Source of the DNA: Lethocerus indicus
Taxonomy: Eukaryota; Arthropoda; Insecta; Hemiptera; Belostomatidae
Direction of reading: 5' to 3'
DNA length: 64,000 bases
Assembly: GCA_019843655.1 (NCBI GenBank)
Contig: JACDQD010000011.1
Span: forward strand, 9,094,604-9,158,603
Below, piece after piece: positions 25,535-38,600 of this stretch. The notes under the pieces were generated by a model that did not search any database, was not told the origin of the DNA, and was given only the letters and a program-made list of their open reading frames with translations. The position numbers and the translations under genes were made by a program. Numbering within the stretch: the first letter of the stretch is position 1; each line of letters begins with the position of its first letter.

Positions 25535-25711
25535 AGTTTAACATACCTGTTTTGTGGTCTGCGAGGGGTTGGAATACCGTAGACAGTTGCAGTGAGGATG
25601 CCCGAAAAACATCTAAAGTGACTGACACCGCTACTGAAGATGGCGAGCGGCCGAAACCGGTCTAGCAAAAGACCAAACCAGCGAGAGGAGACAGAAACAC
25701 AACAAATCTAC
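25535..25711 (+). mobile_element. Foldback element D, internally deleted, exact 11-bp target-site duplication
   Basis: The 5' block (AGTTTAACATACCTG... to CCGTAGA) is joined directly to the inner part of the right arm, so the left arm is missing. GGTGTTCTATA occurs exactly on both sides (25524-25534 and 25712-25722). The right end is AACAAATCTAC. Confidence 0.82.
25630..25666 (+). ncRNA. Hammerhead-ribozyme-like motif in element D (best-preserved copy)
   Basis: GCTA (25630-25633) pairs with TAGC (25663-25666) as stem I. CTGAAGA is at 25634-25640, followed by one extra T, then stem II GGC-GAGCG-GCC, GAAA (25653-25656), a self-complementary ACC/GGT stem III with no loop, and GTC immediately before TAGC. 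All core bases of a type I hammerhead are present apart from the one inserted T. Loopless stem III is a known feature of Penelope-associated hammerheads that act as dimers. Cleavage itself is inferred, not shown. Confidence 0.4.
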
Positions 25712-27036
25712 GGTGTTCTATATGTTTCAAACATATTTTGTCTGTTAAGATTCATGTTGTTCACTGGAAATTTGCATCAGATAATAAATGTGTTTAGCGC
25801 TTTTGAAGTTGGTTTTCGCCCGCTCCAGATATTCACTTCGGTCTAACGGTAATTCGGCGCACCTTAATAACAGCGATTTCTTTGGCTATAGCCCGTTTCA
25901 AACGAATTACAAAGATTGACATTCACTTTGTGGCTGCTAAAGGCGTGCTGAGGTAACATCCTCGCAAATGTGTGTCGCGGGGTCACGTGGGTTCGAGGCC
26001 GACCCCGGCCCCCACCCGCTCCTAATTTTTCCTTTTTAATTTTTCGTAAGGTATCCCTTGTATTGCCTTGAAATTCAAACGGAGAATTATGAAGACAATT
26101 ATTGAACATATAAAGAACGTTTAAAACCTTAGTGAGAAAAAACGTGCAGAATGTCAAAAGAACTGGCTATAGGAACAAAAGCTGGTAACATTTGTGTTTA
26201 TGCAAATATCCTTTAGAAGACATTTTATCGTTGTTATTAAATCATTCGATTGGAATCATTTTGTCGTATTGTATTCGTAGTTAAAAATAGCGTCCTTTAT
26301 TCCTATATGTTCCGAATTTGTCACATTAAATTTTAAATTAAAAAACAATCGGGTAATGTCAACATTCATTGTGACCAGTTATTAGGTATATCACCTCATT
26401 GGTCAGTCCAATGTATAAAAAATTGTTAGGCTTTTCGAGAATAAACCTAACCGCCTTCATTAGACACTATTTCGGCAACGTCAAGCTGCCCCTGGATGAA
26501 CGTTGAGTTCATTCAACGTATAGTTCATTCCGTGTCTATAGTATTGACATACAGAAAGAAATATAGACGCCGATAAAGGGGGGCTATAACTAACCCCCGT
26601 ATCATTCTTATTATTGATATTTTTTACATTGTTACTTATAGATAAATATGAACTTCAAAAAGACAGATTTGAATGCTCCTACATTAGACCGGTCTAGGCG
26701 TCTGAGCAATAATACATTTTTTTTAAATTGACTATCAGAAATTAAACGGGACATGAAACTTAATGTTATATCGGTTCTGTTACGTTATGGACCGAACGGC
26801 GGTGTTTTAATTCCGGGATTTTAAGTCAGTTCCCGCCCCCAGCAGCGCCCGAGGTATTGCGGTCGTGAGCGAATACCAGCCAAGGAGGTTTGCATTGTGT
26901 TGCGTAACCGCCTCCTGCATATTGTTGCACAACACCCCGACCACTACAACCGCCGCGACCTCCGCCTCGCAAGTATTCAAACCGCCCGCCCCTAATGCCC
27001 CCTCGCTTAATCGTCCCAGAAAATATTAAGATACGT
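25712..27036. other. Gene-free intergenic stretch
   Basis: Only a tRNA-derived SINE-like segment (25924-26010) stands out. The remainder shows no coding or repeat structure I can support. Confidence 0.4.
25924..26010 (+). repeat. tRNA-derived SINE head or tRNA pseudogene (Leu/Ser-like)
   Basis: TGGCTGCTAAAGG (A-box-like, 25931-25943) and GGTTCGAGGCC (B box, 25990-26000) have the long spacing of class II tRNAs. CGTGGGTTCGAGG resembles a T arm with one mismatch. The expected acceptor stem does not pair, so it is not a functional tRNA. Confidence 0.35.
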
Positions 27037-27436
27037 AGTTTAACATACCCGTTTTGTGGTCTGCGAGGGGTTGGAATACCGTAGATTTTTTGTGTGTCTG
27101 TCCCCTCTCGCCGATTTGGTCTTTTGCCAGACCGGTTTAGGCTGTTCGCCATCTTCAGTAGTGGTGTTAGTCACTTTGGATGTGTTTTCCGGGCACTGTC
27201 ACTTGTACTGTGGTGGTTGTCTGTTTGTCTGACAATCCGACATGGGCTTTTATGCGCGTTGACAAAAATCACACACACCCCCTTGTACTGTCAGTACAAG
27301 TGACGGTGAGAGTTCAGTGAGGATGCCTGAAAAACATCAAAAGTGACTAACACCGCTACTGAAGATGGCTAGCGGCCGAAACCGGTCTAGCAAAAGACCA
27401 AACCAGCGAGAGGGGACAGAAACAAACAAAATCTAT
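27037..27436 (+). mobile_element. Foldback element E (longest copy)
   Basis: Shares the 5' terminus AGTTTAACATACCCG, the 48-bp 5' block and both inverted arms; the centre is longer than in A. The right end AAAATCTA matches D. No target-site duplication is visible. Immediately downstream, TAGTTTACATACCGTTTACAG (from 27448) resembles the family's 5' terminus, so a second, truncated copy may lie in tandem. Confidence 0.78.
27355..27391 (+). ncRNA. Hammerhead-like motif in element E, right arm
   Basis: GCTA, CTGAAGA, T, GGC-TAGCG-GCC, GAAA, ACC/GGT, C, TAGC. Identical in plan to the copy at 25630, with a changed stem-II loop (TAGCG against GAGCG) and unchanged stems. Confidence 0.38.
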
Positions 27437-30400
27437 TTATTTTTGTAGTTTACATACCGTTTACAGTCTTAAAAATTTACGACTCCGATTAACAGTGCCC
27501 GAAAAACAAATATCAGGAAAAAAATTTGGTCGAACGAATTTGACATATTTAAGATTTTAGCAATAACTTAAATAGTTGTTTCAACTTGTAAATCGCTAAT
27601 AATTACACTTTACTGCCTTACATAAGGTATTAAATACAACATTTCAATACATATCCAGGCTCAGGATACATCTGACTGGCATTTTTTTATATCCAATCCC
27701 ATTCATCGTCTTAGATTAATGAGCGTTGACTGAGGAAAAATAATCCTAATATACGCAGATAATACTTAGGGGCCGATACATTTAACTGAAAATACCACAT
27801 CCGCAATTTTTAAACCGGTTTAATCCCCAGTCTGTAATATTTAACAGTATAAAGGGCGATATGGGCTTCGGGCACTACAGGTTCCGGTCACCCTGTACTA
27901 TGCATATCGAAGAATTATTTTTCGAAGCATAATATTCTGTTCGATAAAAGCGTTTCTATTTCTGTGGATTTTATCAAGGATTTTAAATTGTCATGGCAAC
28001 CAATAAAACATTATAATGCAATTTTATTAAAATGATGCACATGTACCAATATTTAATAGTACCGTTGAAACTATTCGAACGAGGATAACCAACGTTTAGT
28101 ACATTAGCAATTTTATTATATTTCCTGTCTGTAATTTGCTAGGTCTGAATTACAAGGACGCTAGATTTTCTGACGCATGCTATTGTTTTTGAACACTATT
28201 TGTTGTTGTTCTTCTGAATATATCTCGGCCGTATCTGACTGTGGTGTGATTTGCAGATTAGGTTGATGGTGAGGACAGCGACGCGATGGCTACCCCATCT
28301 TGGGACCAGGCTTGGACCTACAGTGAGAATAAAAGACATACTCAATGAGCATGTTGCACACAGTATTGTATTTTCATTTGAAATCTTTGCACCCAGTATT
28401 GTACAGAATTCTCGATTTTGAATGCTATATATAGCCCTGCACGATTTGCATTTGAGTTTGTTTTGCAGTGTGATTGATTTTCTGTTTCACTTTAATTCGG
28501 TAGTAGTAGGGTAGTGTATATCTTTAGATGTTAAGACTCGTTGGACTTCTTGTATAGTAGAATGAATTTTACACGATTATTTTATACATTTTTTGTTTTT
28601 TCATAACACTCTAGACACAATTTTTGGACACTGACAGGTCCATTCCCATTCTGAAGGTTACACGAACACACAGTGTACAATATAAAAGTCCTTAACAATA
28701 TGAAGTTTTATTCATTACATACTAATAGTTTTCAGAAACATCGAGGGTGTATTCTATTAAGTGTAGGTTTGCCTGTAATTTTAAGAAATTTAAATATTCA
28801 GAGTTCACCAAACTATTTGATGCATCGAAGCTGATGCTTTAGTCTGCTTTAGTAGGGCTACTGACCCCGCCTAAAACTTGTTTCGCTCCTGTAACCGATG
28901 TTTCACTTTATGAGGGAAAGCGGGGCCTTGCCTCCCAATTGCAAAGTTTGAATCAATAAGTACATGATTTATTGTCATGTACCAATTATGGCGGCCAGAT
29001 ATTGAGTAAATGCAATAATGATGTCACACGATTTGTTTTCTTATGAATATGATCTTCAGTGACTCAGATACCTTCGCAAATCAGGTTTGCGTAACTGCCC
29101 ACAGTGTCTTTAATGCATGAGCATGTGTTCGAATTCGAAGAGCATGGACGCGCACAAGGGAACGATTTTAATCTGTTTTTGTTTGAGCACTTGTTTTTCT
29201 TCCCTGCATGAAGCTTTTTTCCGTCGCGGATACCCTCCCGGATAATATTTCCCCCCCCTGGTATTTTCTCTCCTTCTCCGGTAAGCGATTCACGACCGAT
29301 TGCGAAACGCCGCGGCATTCTTTAAGCGCGGTTCAGTTCCCGGTCTCGGTAAGTGTACACCTGTAAGACAGAAACGCGGACCGACGCTTCCGCAAAACTA
29401 AAATATTTCTGGATTGAAACAAGAGATTATCAGCCGTCTGGAATCATGACTCGATAATGTGATCTGTCTGCTTCCAAACGCCTTTCAGAATATTTTTGTA
29501 GACCAGCGTGTCTAAGTTTCGTAACACTGAGAGTCATACTTACCAATAGTAGTGGCAAGTAGAAGGCGCGAAACCAAAAATTCGCTATACACTTAATCCG
29601 GTTGCGATTTGCTATTCGATCATATCTCAATATGTGGGCGTCAATTCTTTACCGTTAAGTGTGGGCGTTACGTGGGAGTGCGCGTTTGCAAAAAAACATT
29701 CAAGTTGCAGTAAAATATGTCATTAGTTATCTAGGCATTCCTTCGCCTGTATACAGCATTCGTAAATATCTGACAGAATTCAGGAAAAAATTGGTCGGCA
29801 CGAACGTTCCGCGCATTTGCTCATTCTGTATTTTTTCTCGGAGGATTTTTTTTCCCACAGCGACATCCCATTTTCTTTTCCGCCGCGATTGTTTCGCCCG
29901 TCCCGCGGATAAGAGTTTCCAGGTTGGGCCACGGTGAGCGGTGAGGAAATGACGCCATTCTAACGGTAGAGCCGGCGTTGCACAATTCCACGATGGTTCC
30001 CTTGTCATTAACTATTAATAGCGCCGTTTTGTTTTTGTGTTTTTTGCTTGTTTCCTGTACCGCGAAAACTTTTATGATTTCACAACGCTCTACTACGAAA
30101 TGTGTGGTAAATTTGTAACCCGATACTCAGAAAATGTTCAAGTGCACTCCACTTTCGCATTTGAAGAGGTCTTAAATTGAAATACTTTGATAAAGCTATT
30201 GAATAAACAATACCGAGTGGTTTTACTTATTAAATTTTGATCTTCCAACTCTTCGTCGTTTCAATATTACTTTAGATAAAGATAACGGTGGCGTATACGA
30301 AAATAATTTGAATCTGTCTCTTAATAATATTCATAACGGCGAAGGGTTTCAGTGCACATTTTAACAGTGACTAGAAAATCGTTCAGCGAATTGATTATTA

Positions 30401-32339
30401 TAAAGAGCGAGCGCATTTTAATTCATCAAAAACTGCCCCACTTTCAGTATCTGTAGGGTTCTGAAACGTTTGAAATTGCTTTTGAGAATTTTAATTGAAG
30501 TTAATTAGGTATCGATAAGTAAAATGGTCGAGGATCCAAAACTGGCCGTGATAGCATAAAAGAACTTCACGAACTTGTCTCTGCGTTCGCGCCCCCTCTC
30601 GGCGACAAGGAATCGTTTTCCTTTTCCGCTTTTTCTAATTGGAGCCAATTTGACAGGGGCCATTACGGTCCGAACGAAATTGACTCCGGTAATTGTCAGT
30701 GGGCGTTACCTCTCTCTCGCTCCCTCGCCACTTCCAATATCGCCGTTTCACTCGCACTTATACAGCACGTACAATGAACAGCGGAATAAAAACAAACTCT
30801 CAGCGGAGCGTTAAATATTTACAATTACTTTAGTAGTCGGGGGCTGGCTTAATTTTTGTGTCTACTTAGACGTAGACTATTCCCGCCAACCCACATTTGA
30901 AGTTAAGAATATCAACAATAAAAAATCAGTGTATATCGGTATTACTATTAGAAAGATAAATATCAAATCGAACCCGAATCCCTGATTTTATACGGACATT
31001 TCGCAAGTTCGGTTGGCATGTGCGATAATTTTGATCTCATTTCTGCTTGGCGACTGAATTAATTGAACCGAGTTAAATAGCTTCTGAATTAATGTATTCC
31101 TCTTCATCGCAAGGGGCATTTCGTCACTTGAAGCTGCGTTCAGTGAACGATATCGCGGCGGGCATGCCTGTTCCTTCGCCTCCCGAAGAATAAAACGAAC
31201 GCGCCGATTCATATCCCGTTCGAAGTGAAATAGCGTTACTACGGCGGTAAACTGCGGCTATTTCTTATTATTATTTTAACGTTACTTAATTCTGTTTGTA
31301 CCGTCTCGATGACTCGGTTAGCTTGGCCTAGGAATTACTGCGGGTTGACGTCATACACTCGAATAACAGCCTGGAGAATTAGAGCGCTGTTTCAGAATTC
31401 CACCTATTTATTTCGCTGAGTCGATTTATTTTAATTCGCGTCACATTCACATTCGATCAATTGTGAGAAATAAAATTGTTAACGGTTCAAAATTCGTCGA
31501 TTCCCCGAGGCGACCCTCTTGTTCATAGAAAAATTCTGAAAAGTCGTTTATTCGCCGGTTAAATCTAAACCCCCGGCTCTCGGGTAGCTGAACTCATCAT
31601 TTCCGTCCGGGGCTTTTGTGAAAAGCCGTTTCCGCCGCGGCCTTTCCGCGTTTCCGGTCCGTCGAAACGACACCGTAATGGCAGTCGGTAGCAGCCCGTA
31701 CGCTGGCGACGGTACGCAGAAAAAAACATTCCCCGGCAATCTCCGTTCGTGCATCCCGAGACCCGAGATCGCCCCGTGCGTAGTTTCAAATACCCGCGTT
31801 GTTCCGGCACTTTGGATCCTTCCGTGGGAGGATTCTTTCTTTTTTTACGCCGAACCGTAAAAATTGTACGGAGTTTTATTTTGTACCATCCTTCGAGGGT
31901 ACATTCCCCGTTGTTCGCCCGAAGGTTTTTCGTTGAGTATAATTTTCAGCCGACTTTCTCAAAATGTTTTTCGTTATTTTATTCGGTTTGAAATTAATCG
32001 GTGGGATGGAACTGGACACTCTAGTTGACTGGTGAATTTATAGACTCACTTTGAAAAATATCCGTACGTTATTGAGCCGCGCTTTTATAAACTACTAGTT
32101 GGCCGGGTCGAACAGGAGATGTTTGAGAATCCTAAAATATGTTCGAGTCTTAAAAACTGCCTAACGTTACCTCTTCGGGTTCTGATAAGGCGCACCACCT
32201 GGTCCTAATATCCGGTTCGTTCGAATTTGCTAGTGGAGGAAAACTGGGGATCGAGCCCGAAACATCTCACTCTGAAGAACATCTCTCTCTCACATTCAGT
32301 CTGTTCGTGCCGTAAGTTCAATTTTTTAAATGTTTCAAA
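27437..32339. other. Gene-free intergenic DNA upstream of karst
   Basis: No exon, RNA gene or complete mobile element was recognised. CpG content rises toward the karst first exon. Confidence 0.4.
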
Positions 32340-32589
32340 CTTAATATTCTACGATGAGGTCGGTTTCAAAGGGAGCGAATTAGCGGCGCCCGGGACCGAT
32401 TGTTAGACCGCCGGCGGGACTGGGTGGGGAGATCGAAAGTGTTTACGGAGTGGGACGGGTACAGCGGTCGCTGTCGTACTGCGGGGACCGGTTGATAAGC
32501 CCGGTGTGATAATACTCTTGGCGAATGCTCAGTGCTGTAGTTTGCTCGGCCGCGCTGACATGTGCCGTTGAAGGCGAAACCGGGAGAAA
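32340..32589 (+). promoter_or_regulatory. Putative karst promoter and 5' UTR
   Basis: GC- and CpG-rich stretch directly before the karst start codon, with no TATA box. Initiator-like TCAGTG (32529-32534) would give a 5' UTR of about 60 nt, and an upstream TTCAGTC lies at about 32295. A four-codon upstream frame (ATG TGC CGT TGA, 32560-32571) precedes the main start. The context AAAATGG at the main start is favourable. Confidence 0.35.
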
Positions 32590-32629
32590 ATGGATAAGGC
32601 AGCCTACTACAAGCGGTACAGCGCTACCG
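32590..32629 (+). CDS. kst: karst coding exon 1 (13 codons plus one base)
   Basis: ATG GAT AAG GCA GCC TAC TAC onward, ending ACC G|GTAAGT. It joins exon 2 (GG TCC ACG) to restore codon GGG with no frame break, which supports it being real despite its size and the 13.9-kb intron. Met25 in exon 2 is a possible alternative start for other transcripts. Confidence 0.75.
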
Positions 32630-35600
32630 GTAAGTCCGATTCGGTACTTTCAACTAGAGTGTTGTTGAGAAATCTGTTTTTTCTTAGTCAATTTCGAATA
32701 TGCACTGAGTATATTCACTCTTATGATCATTAATAAATTTCTTCAGGCCTTGCGTTATTGGTTTCCACTCATAGTGTCTACTAAAAATTTGATACGCAAT
32801 TTACGTAATAGTTTGGGAAGAACCTCGATTGGTAAGGGTTGGGGGGCTTTATATACCCGAAGATGGGGGTGTCGTTAATCCTCTTAGGATTATGATAGAT
32901 TTGTTCCAGTATTACTTGAAACCGTCCACAACTGATGTTGCATCTAATATCCCTATTGAATATAATATTATGATATAATATTTTTTAATATTACCTTGCT
33001 ATCAATAGGACGGAAAATCCACTGTACGACTCCTTACTTCCGCTCGCTTATTTAATCCGTCGGCCTTAGCTGTTTTGCCCCTACTACATTCTTAGTTAGC
33101 AAGTAAATAAGGACGGAATGTTGTTTTCATATAATTCCGTTTGGCGTGACCTAGATATAGGTTTCTAAAGGCCATGCATCCAAAGAATGGATCTCCCCCT
33201 CTGGGCTTCTACGACTTTCCCGGTAGTTTTCGTATTTCGATATGTAATTGAGGCGTGCGTTGGGACTGTTGGATCGGTGGGCCCACCCACGCAGGTACAC
33301 ACCTGGGGGTCTGAGATGAACAACGCGACTGCTCGGAAATCGTTGTCAGCAACGCGCAGGCCAGGTCTTCGGTTCAATTCCCGGGATCGTTCGCAAACTG
33401 TGAACGATGGCAGAACTAATTCCAGTTAACCCCCCTGTCGTTGTTGTGTTACGCATTTTAATGGAAAGTATATCATCGCCCGCTATCGGTTACGGCGGCT
33501 CGATCCGCAAAACAAGTGCGCATTCGAATTGACATCCAGCGGTTCCAGCGATGTATCGATTAAACTGCAGGTTCGATGGTTCGTTGCTTCCAGTTGGAAA
33601 CAACTTCCCGATATAGTGCAGCTTCGAATTTTTGGCCTAATGCCATGCATAGGGGGGAATAGGTCCCCCGTGTTAAGCGACACCTGATTGGAACTTTTTG
33701 CTCCTTTTGACATTTTGAATCGAACAATTATCATCAAATCAAGTACTTCTCCTATTTCGAAATCGTATGACTGTTCGATTTTTTCTGCATTTCTACCGCC
33801 TCAAAGCATACGTAATTTCAGCTCAAAGGTCATTAATCCATTATTCTCTAACTTAGCAAGTGACTAGTGCTCCAATACTTTGAAACTTTCAGTGATATCC
33901 CACGGAAAAAAATATTTTCTCTACTCCGAAGACGGGTAATTTCCGTTCACATGTGAAAAATTGATGCCTATTGAGTCGGGCCGTAAAGTAGGTTTAATTC
34001 GGGGTTATTTCTGAAAAAAATGTGGCAATTTTCGGCTCCAACTTCCACCTGACCTTAAAAGCTAAAAAGTGAAAGTGTTAACCTCTTCTAGATCTTTCTG
34101 AAAAAATAAGGCTCGGTGGTGTCAAAAGTATTATACGTGTCAACGAATTTGTTTCTACGAAATTATTTCAGTTATTTTTTGGCACGCAATTATTTTGCGG
34201 TCTCTATCGCGCTTTAAATTTATCGCGTTGTCCTTCGGCTTAATTTCCTTTTTACGATAATCGAGAATAGCTCGCCGGGACGGAGTTGAACGGTCTGATT
34301 TTTGTAATTAGAAGCGTTCTTTTCATTCAAGGTTTACCTATTTTCTACTTTTCGAGCGGACAATGCGCAGCCGTATCATCGGGCCGTGTCATCGCTCGTT
34401 AAATATTAGCTGTCTGTGCGACCTTTTTGCCTCCCTTCCCCCCTCTCTCTTTATCCCTCTCTCCCTCCCCTTACGAAGCACCGCGAAATCGATGCCCCGT
34501 TCTAATCCAAGCGACTATAAAAAAGGGAAAAGAAGGTTTCCACCGAGAATATGCTAATTATTGTTAATACGTTTTATTATAATTCCCGATGTATTGTTTT
34601 TATTTTCAATATTAATCTGTTTTTATCCTTAAACGGTAATCTACTGCTTCTGTCTGGGACACTGTTTCTGGTGTTTATAGGGATTAAAATATCTTAGGAA
34701 ACATACACACACACAACTATATTAAACCTCCAGGATAAAACATGGCTTCCGGTTGTTTGTTTTATAACCCGGAAAGGGAATCTTTCTCTGAATCTTTCTT
34801 TTCGGCCGTTTGTTTTCCCCGACATTAGAAAGTCGGAACCGGGGCTGCGAACCCATTGTATTTGATGTTGCGTCCGGCGTATTTCATGGGAGGATTTTCT
34901 TTTCTCGCAGGAACGGTTGGCTCCGAACACTGTAATTCCTGGATGTATTTATACGTTCGAAAACCGGAGGCGGCGTAAAATTCTCATTTCGAATTACGAT
35001 CAGGTCAGACGAAAGTTTTGTGGAGGAGAGGTTTTTTGAAAATTCATTCTCTCGTCTGGTTGGCATCAGTGAAAGATTTACTGTCAAAGTGTCATACAAA
35101 TTAAGTTCTTAAATAATTCATTTGGGCTCACTCTTGCAGTTGTTCGTTTCTCCCAGCGAATGCTCGTTAGAGATACTTTTCTTTGATCCCGAGGAAAGCG
35201 ACCTGTTTTGGCAGAAATTTAGCGGAGGTAAAACCTTTGTCCAGCTGTGCGGAGATAGTGGATCGCTGGGAAAATAAACCCTTGCTACAAATCGACCCTA
35301 ATTATTGCTTTTAAGGCACCAGCTGCTCTCAGTTTCGTCCAAGATTGGGCAGTCCCCAATAAATGGGGAGCGGCAAAATGATTTTCACGTCGGAAACAAA
35401 GCATTTTAAAATTTCCTGTATCCACGACGAACAGGGACGAAGTGTCTGTAAACAGGAAGTTTCTGTGTTAACGGCATTATCTAAAAACAATACGTTTCGT
35501 CCCTCGATAAGCCGTCGTAAAATATTTGCCGAAAAAGCGTTTTCAAACTTTGGTAAGATGCCAGACTGAGAATACTTTCTACAGTGTTGACCCGTACTTA

Positions 35601-38600
35601 TCCACAATATATTTGTTAGTACTCCCATTCTATTGGGGGAATAGAATTTATTCTGTAAAAAAAATATTTAGTTTCATATTCTGTATTTTGGAAGTTTCGT
35701 TAATGTCATTATCGCCGTTATTTCTCCTTATTCTTGAATATTGATTTAAAGATTTACATATAATAGAAAATACGATGCCAATAATAACTTAGTTGTCCTT
35801 TGATTTACACAACGAGTTGTAACCTTCCTGCGTTTGAAACAAATTTATTTCCTGGCCATTTTTTGATTCCTGCTCAACTATACATCCGATATACTGTCTC
35901 GAGGCTTCTTTAAAGCGCTTTTGCTATTTTTCGAAAATTATGTACCAGAATTTCGTATCATCGCTGTTGTGTACCGGACTCGTCTGTTTTGTGAGACGGC
36001 TCACGTTCATGCATCAAAAGCCGGGCCGATAGGCGTGCTGACACGTTCCTTCGCCGTCCTTGCCGTCCGCTAAATTCTTACAGCCATACTAATGTTCCGT
36101 TAAAACCTAACAGTACAGTATGTTACGCGCCCTGTAATCAATTTCTCGTTTCCCGAATTCCCGGCTTTCAACCTTTTAACAACGAAAATTGGACTCGTCT
36201 TTGAAGTTTCGAAATATTATGAAACGAATTCGTCTGCATAATTAAAAATTATTGGCTCGTACTCGTCTTTATTTCAGCACACGCATAACAAACCTAAAAT
36301 TACTTACAGATTTTTTTTTATTTTGAAAACCCGAAGTGTTGATTACAGATATTTAGTTAGAAAAATACGATCGTCTTCGAAATAATGAACTGGCTTATAA
36401 CTGGTTGTTTTGAATTCATTTTGTTTATTGGAGTACAGAGCGTCCTTGAGGTACGCACAAATATAGACCACGGCGAAAATCGACCGACTCATTATTTGAT
36501 AATGACGTAATGAAATATTTTATAATTGCTCCGTTCAATTGCGACAGATAATGGCCGCTAGTTAAATATTGCCGGTGCTGGAATCGGAGTATGTCTTCCA
36601 GAATTAACCGGTAATACAGAAGTACTTCAGGGTTACTTCGAGAGGGGGTTCGGTATTTTGAAATTCCTTTGTTATCAATCTCGGTCGCGCATCGACAAAA
36701 AACAGTGCCCTTACTTGGTCTAAACTGCCGCTTCGAGTGCGCAGCTTATCTGGTACTTCGAACTCGGACCAATCTTTTTGGGTTGGGCTTGATTTCTTTT
36801 TTGCTTTTTTGGAATTTCGACGCCCGATTGACGTGAGAAAAGGGACAAGTGTTTTCGGACTGCTGTCGTTTTTACAGCCTTTTAAAAACGGGGGTTTACG
36901 GTTCAAAAATGCGTATCTCGGCTTTATTACTCACAGAATGACACTGGCGATTGCGGGGAAAAAACGAAACCGCTTTAGAGTAAGACCAAGTGCCGAGAAA
37001 ATTTACTGCTGCTATAAATATATTAAACTTCAATATTAAAATCCCTTTTTTGATTTCCTGTTTATTATCATTTCGTTCACGAATCCAATAGAAATCTTAC
37101 TTGAAGCACCTCCGGCTTGTCGAATTTTAATAGTCCCGATCGATGCGTCGAAATACACATCTTGGCGGCGTTAGAACTCTCCAAGTGTTACCTAAAACAA
37201 AATAACATTAGACGAATTGGATCATTCGCCTGAATTAAATATACGGGGGAATTTCGTCCTGACTAAATGGCTGAATGCTGTTGAAGCCTCGTGTGAGAGT
37301 TCACGGTAGAAGCCATATCGCGGTGTCGCTTGGCTGTCTGGAATAAACTGATTTGCGCGTCGTGTAATTTCATATTATAAGTGAATCCTAACGGTATTAC
37401 ATTTTTTTTGTTTAAAACAAGACAAAGCGAGATTTCAATGGGTTGCGACTTAATTGGTAAAAGTTTAGAACAAAAAGTGTGTCATATTTTGTCACGGTTC
37501 TCCAATGTTTACACAAGTGGAGATCGAACAATGGATGTTCCTATTGACGGTCCTTTATGAGCGGTTCCAGTTGATACAAAGGGGACAGTAGGTCGGGAGT
37601 TCAATGTATTTCGCTTCTAATCGTTTTGCTGGGAACAAGAGTTCTTGGTCTAATCCGACTCAACCGATTGGGCCCACCGCTTGAGCTTCTGTTGGTACTT
37701 GAACTGTAGACTTTATTGCCTTTCATTAAACTCATCTCCAGTATTGTAGGGTCTGCATTAATTAGTCCTGTGAAAAATCCCCTTCAGATATAACACTTAA
37801 TGTCAGTAAGACTCCAATATTTCATCTTATCTTCAGACTTTTCAAAAGTTTTCTTGTTCAAAATAATTAATAGAGTGAACTACATGTTTTTCGTCTTCCA
37901 TTATTTATTTTTGAATTTATATGATTCCAATTTTTTAGTTAATTTTTAATATAAATATTTACAGATAAAATAACCCTGTACAATAAATATTTACTGTACT
38001 ATTTGATCCGCTAAAGATCTCCTTTAGTTGTATTCCACCTTACACTGAGATATTAGTATTGACAACGTTCACGCCGAAATGTTTCCCCCGTCTACAATTT
38101 GTTCTAACCGATTTCAAGATTACTATTTTGTCTGACTGTTTTCTTGTAATTTCTCCGATGAAAATAGTAGCTATGTATTGAAAAACCTTCCCGTTTGAAC
38201 GGATTGTTTTGGCTAAGTGATAGGCTCATTTGTGACATTTAATCCGAATGTTTGGAATATCATCGCTCTGGCGGTCGCCTTTCTCCTGTTTTGGGGGCAG
38301 ATTTAAACTGTATTTTCTACGCAACTACAAAAGGATAAGTTCTTTTTCTTTTAAATTCCAATCGCCTATTCCTCGGCTTATCGTTTTCCGTTCTCGGCTG
38401 TTCCCTTTCCGCCGCGATCAGATAGCGGCGTTCCGCGGAATTAGTAACGGCTGCAATAAACGCCCGCGATAGTCTCGATCGGAACCGACGGGCCCGGAGA
38501 GCGACCGCCTTACCTTCGTCGAAACGCAGTCATGTCGGGAACTGGAGTCATGGGAACGCCCGGATACCAAGGGCACGGCGTAAGCACATGCTTTCTACTT

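Noticed and set aside
25924..26010. Functional tRNA-Leu or tRNA-Ser
   Set aside because: A and B boxes are present, but the acceptor stem does not pair and the anticodon arm is irregular; better called a SINE head or pseudogene.
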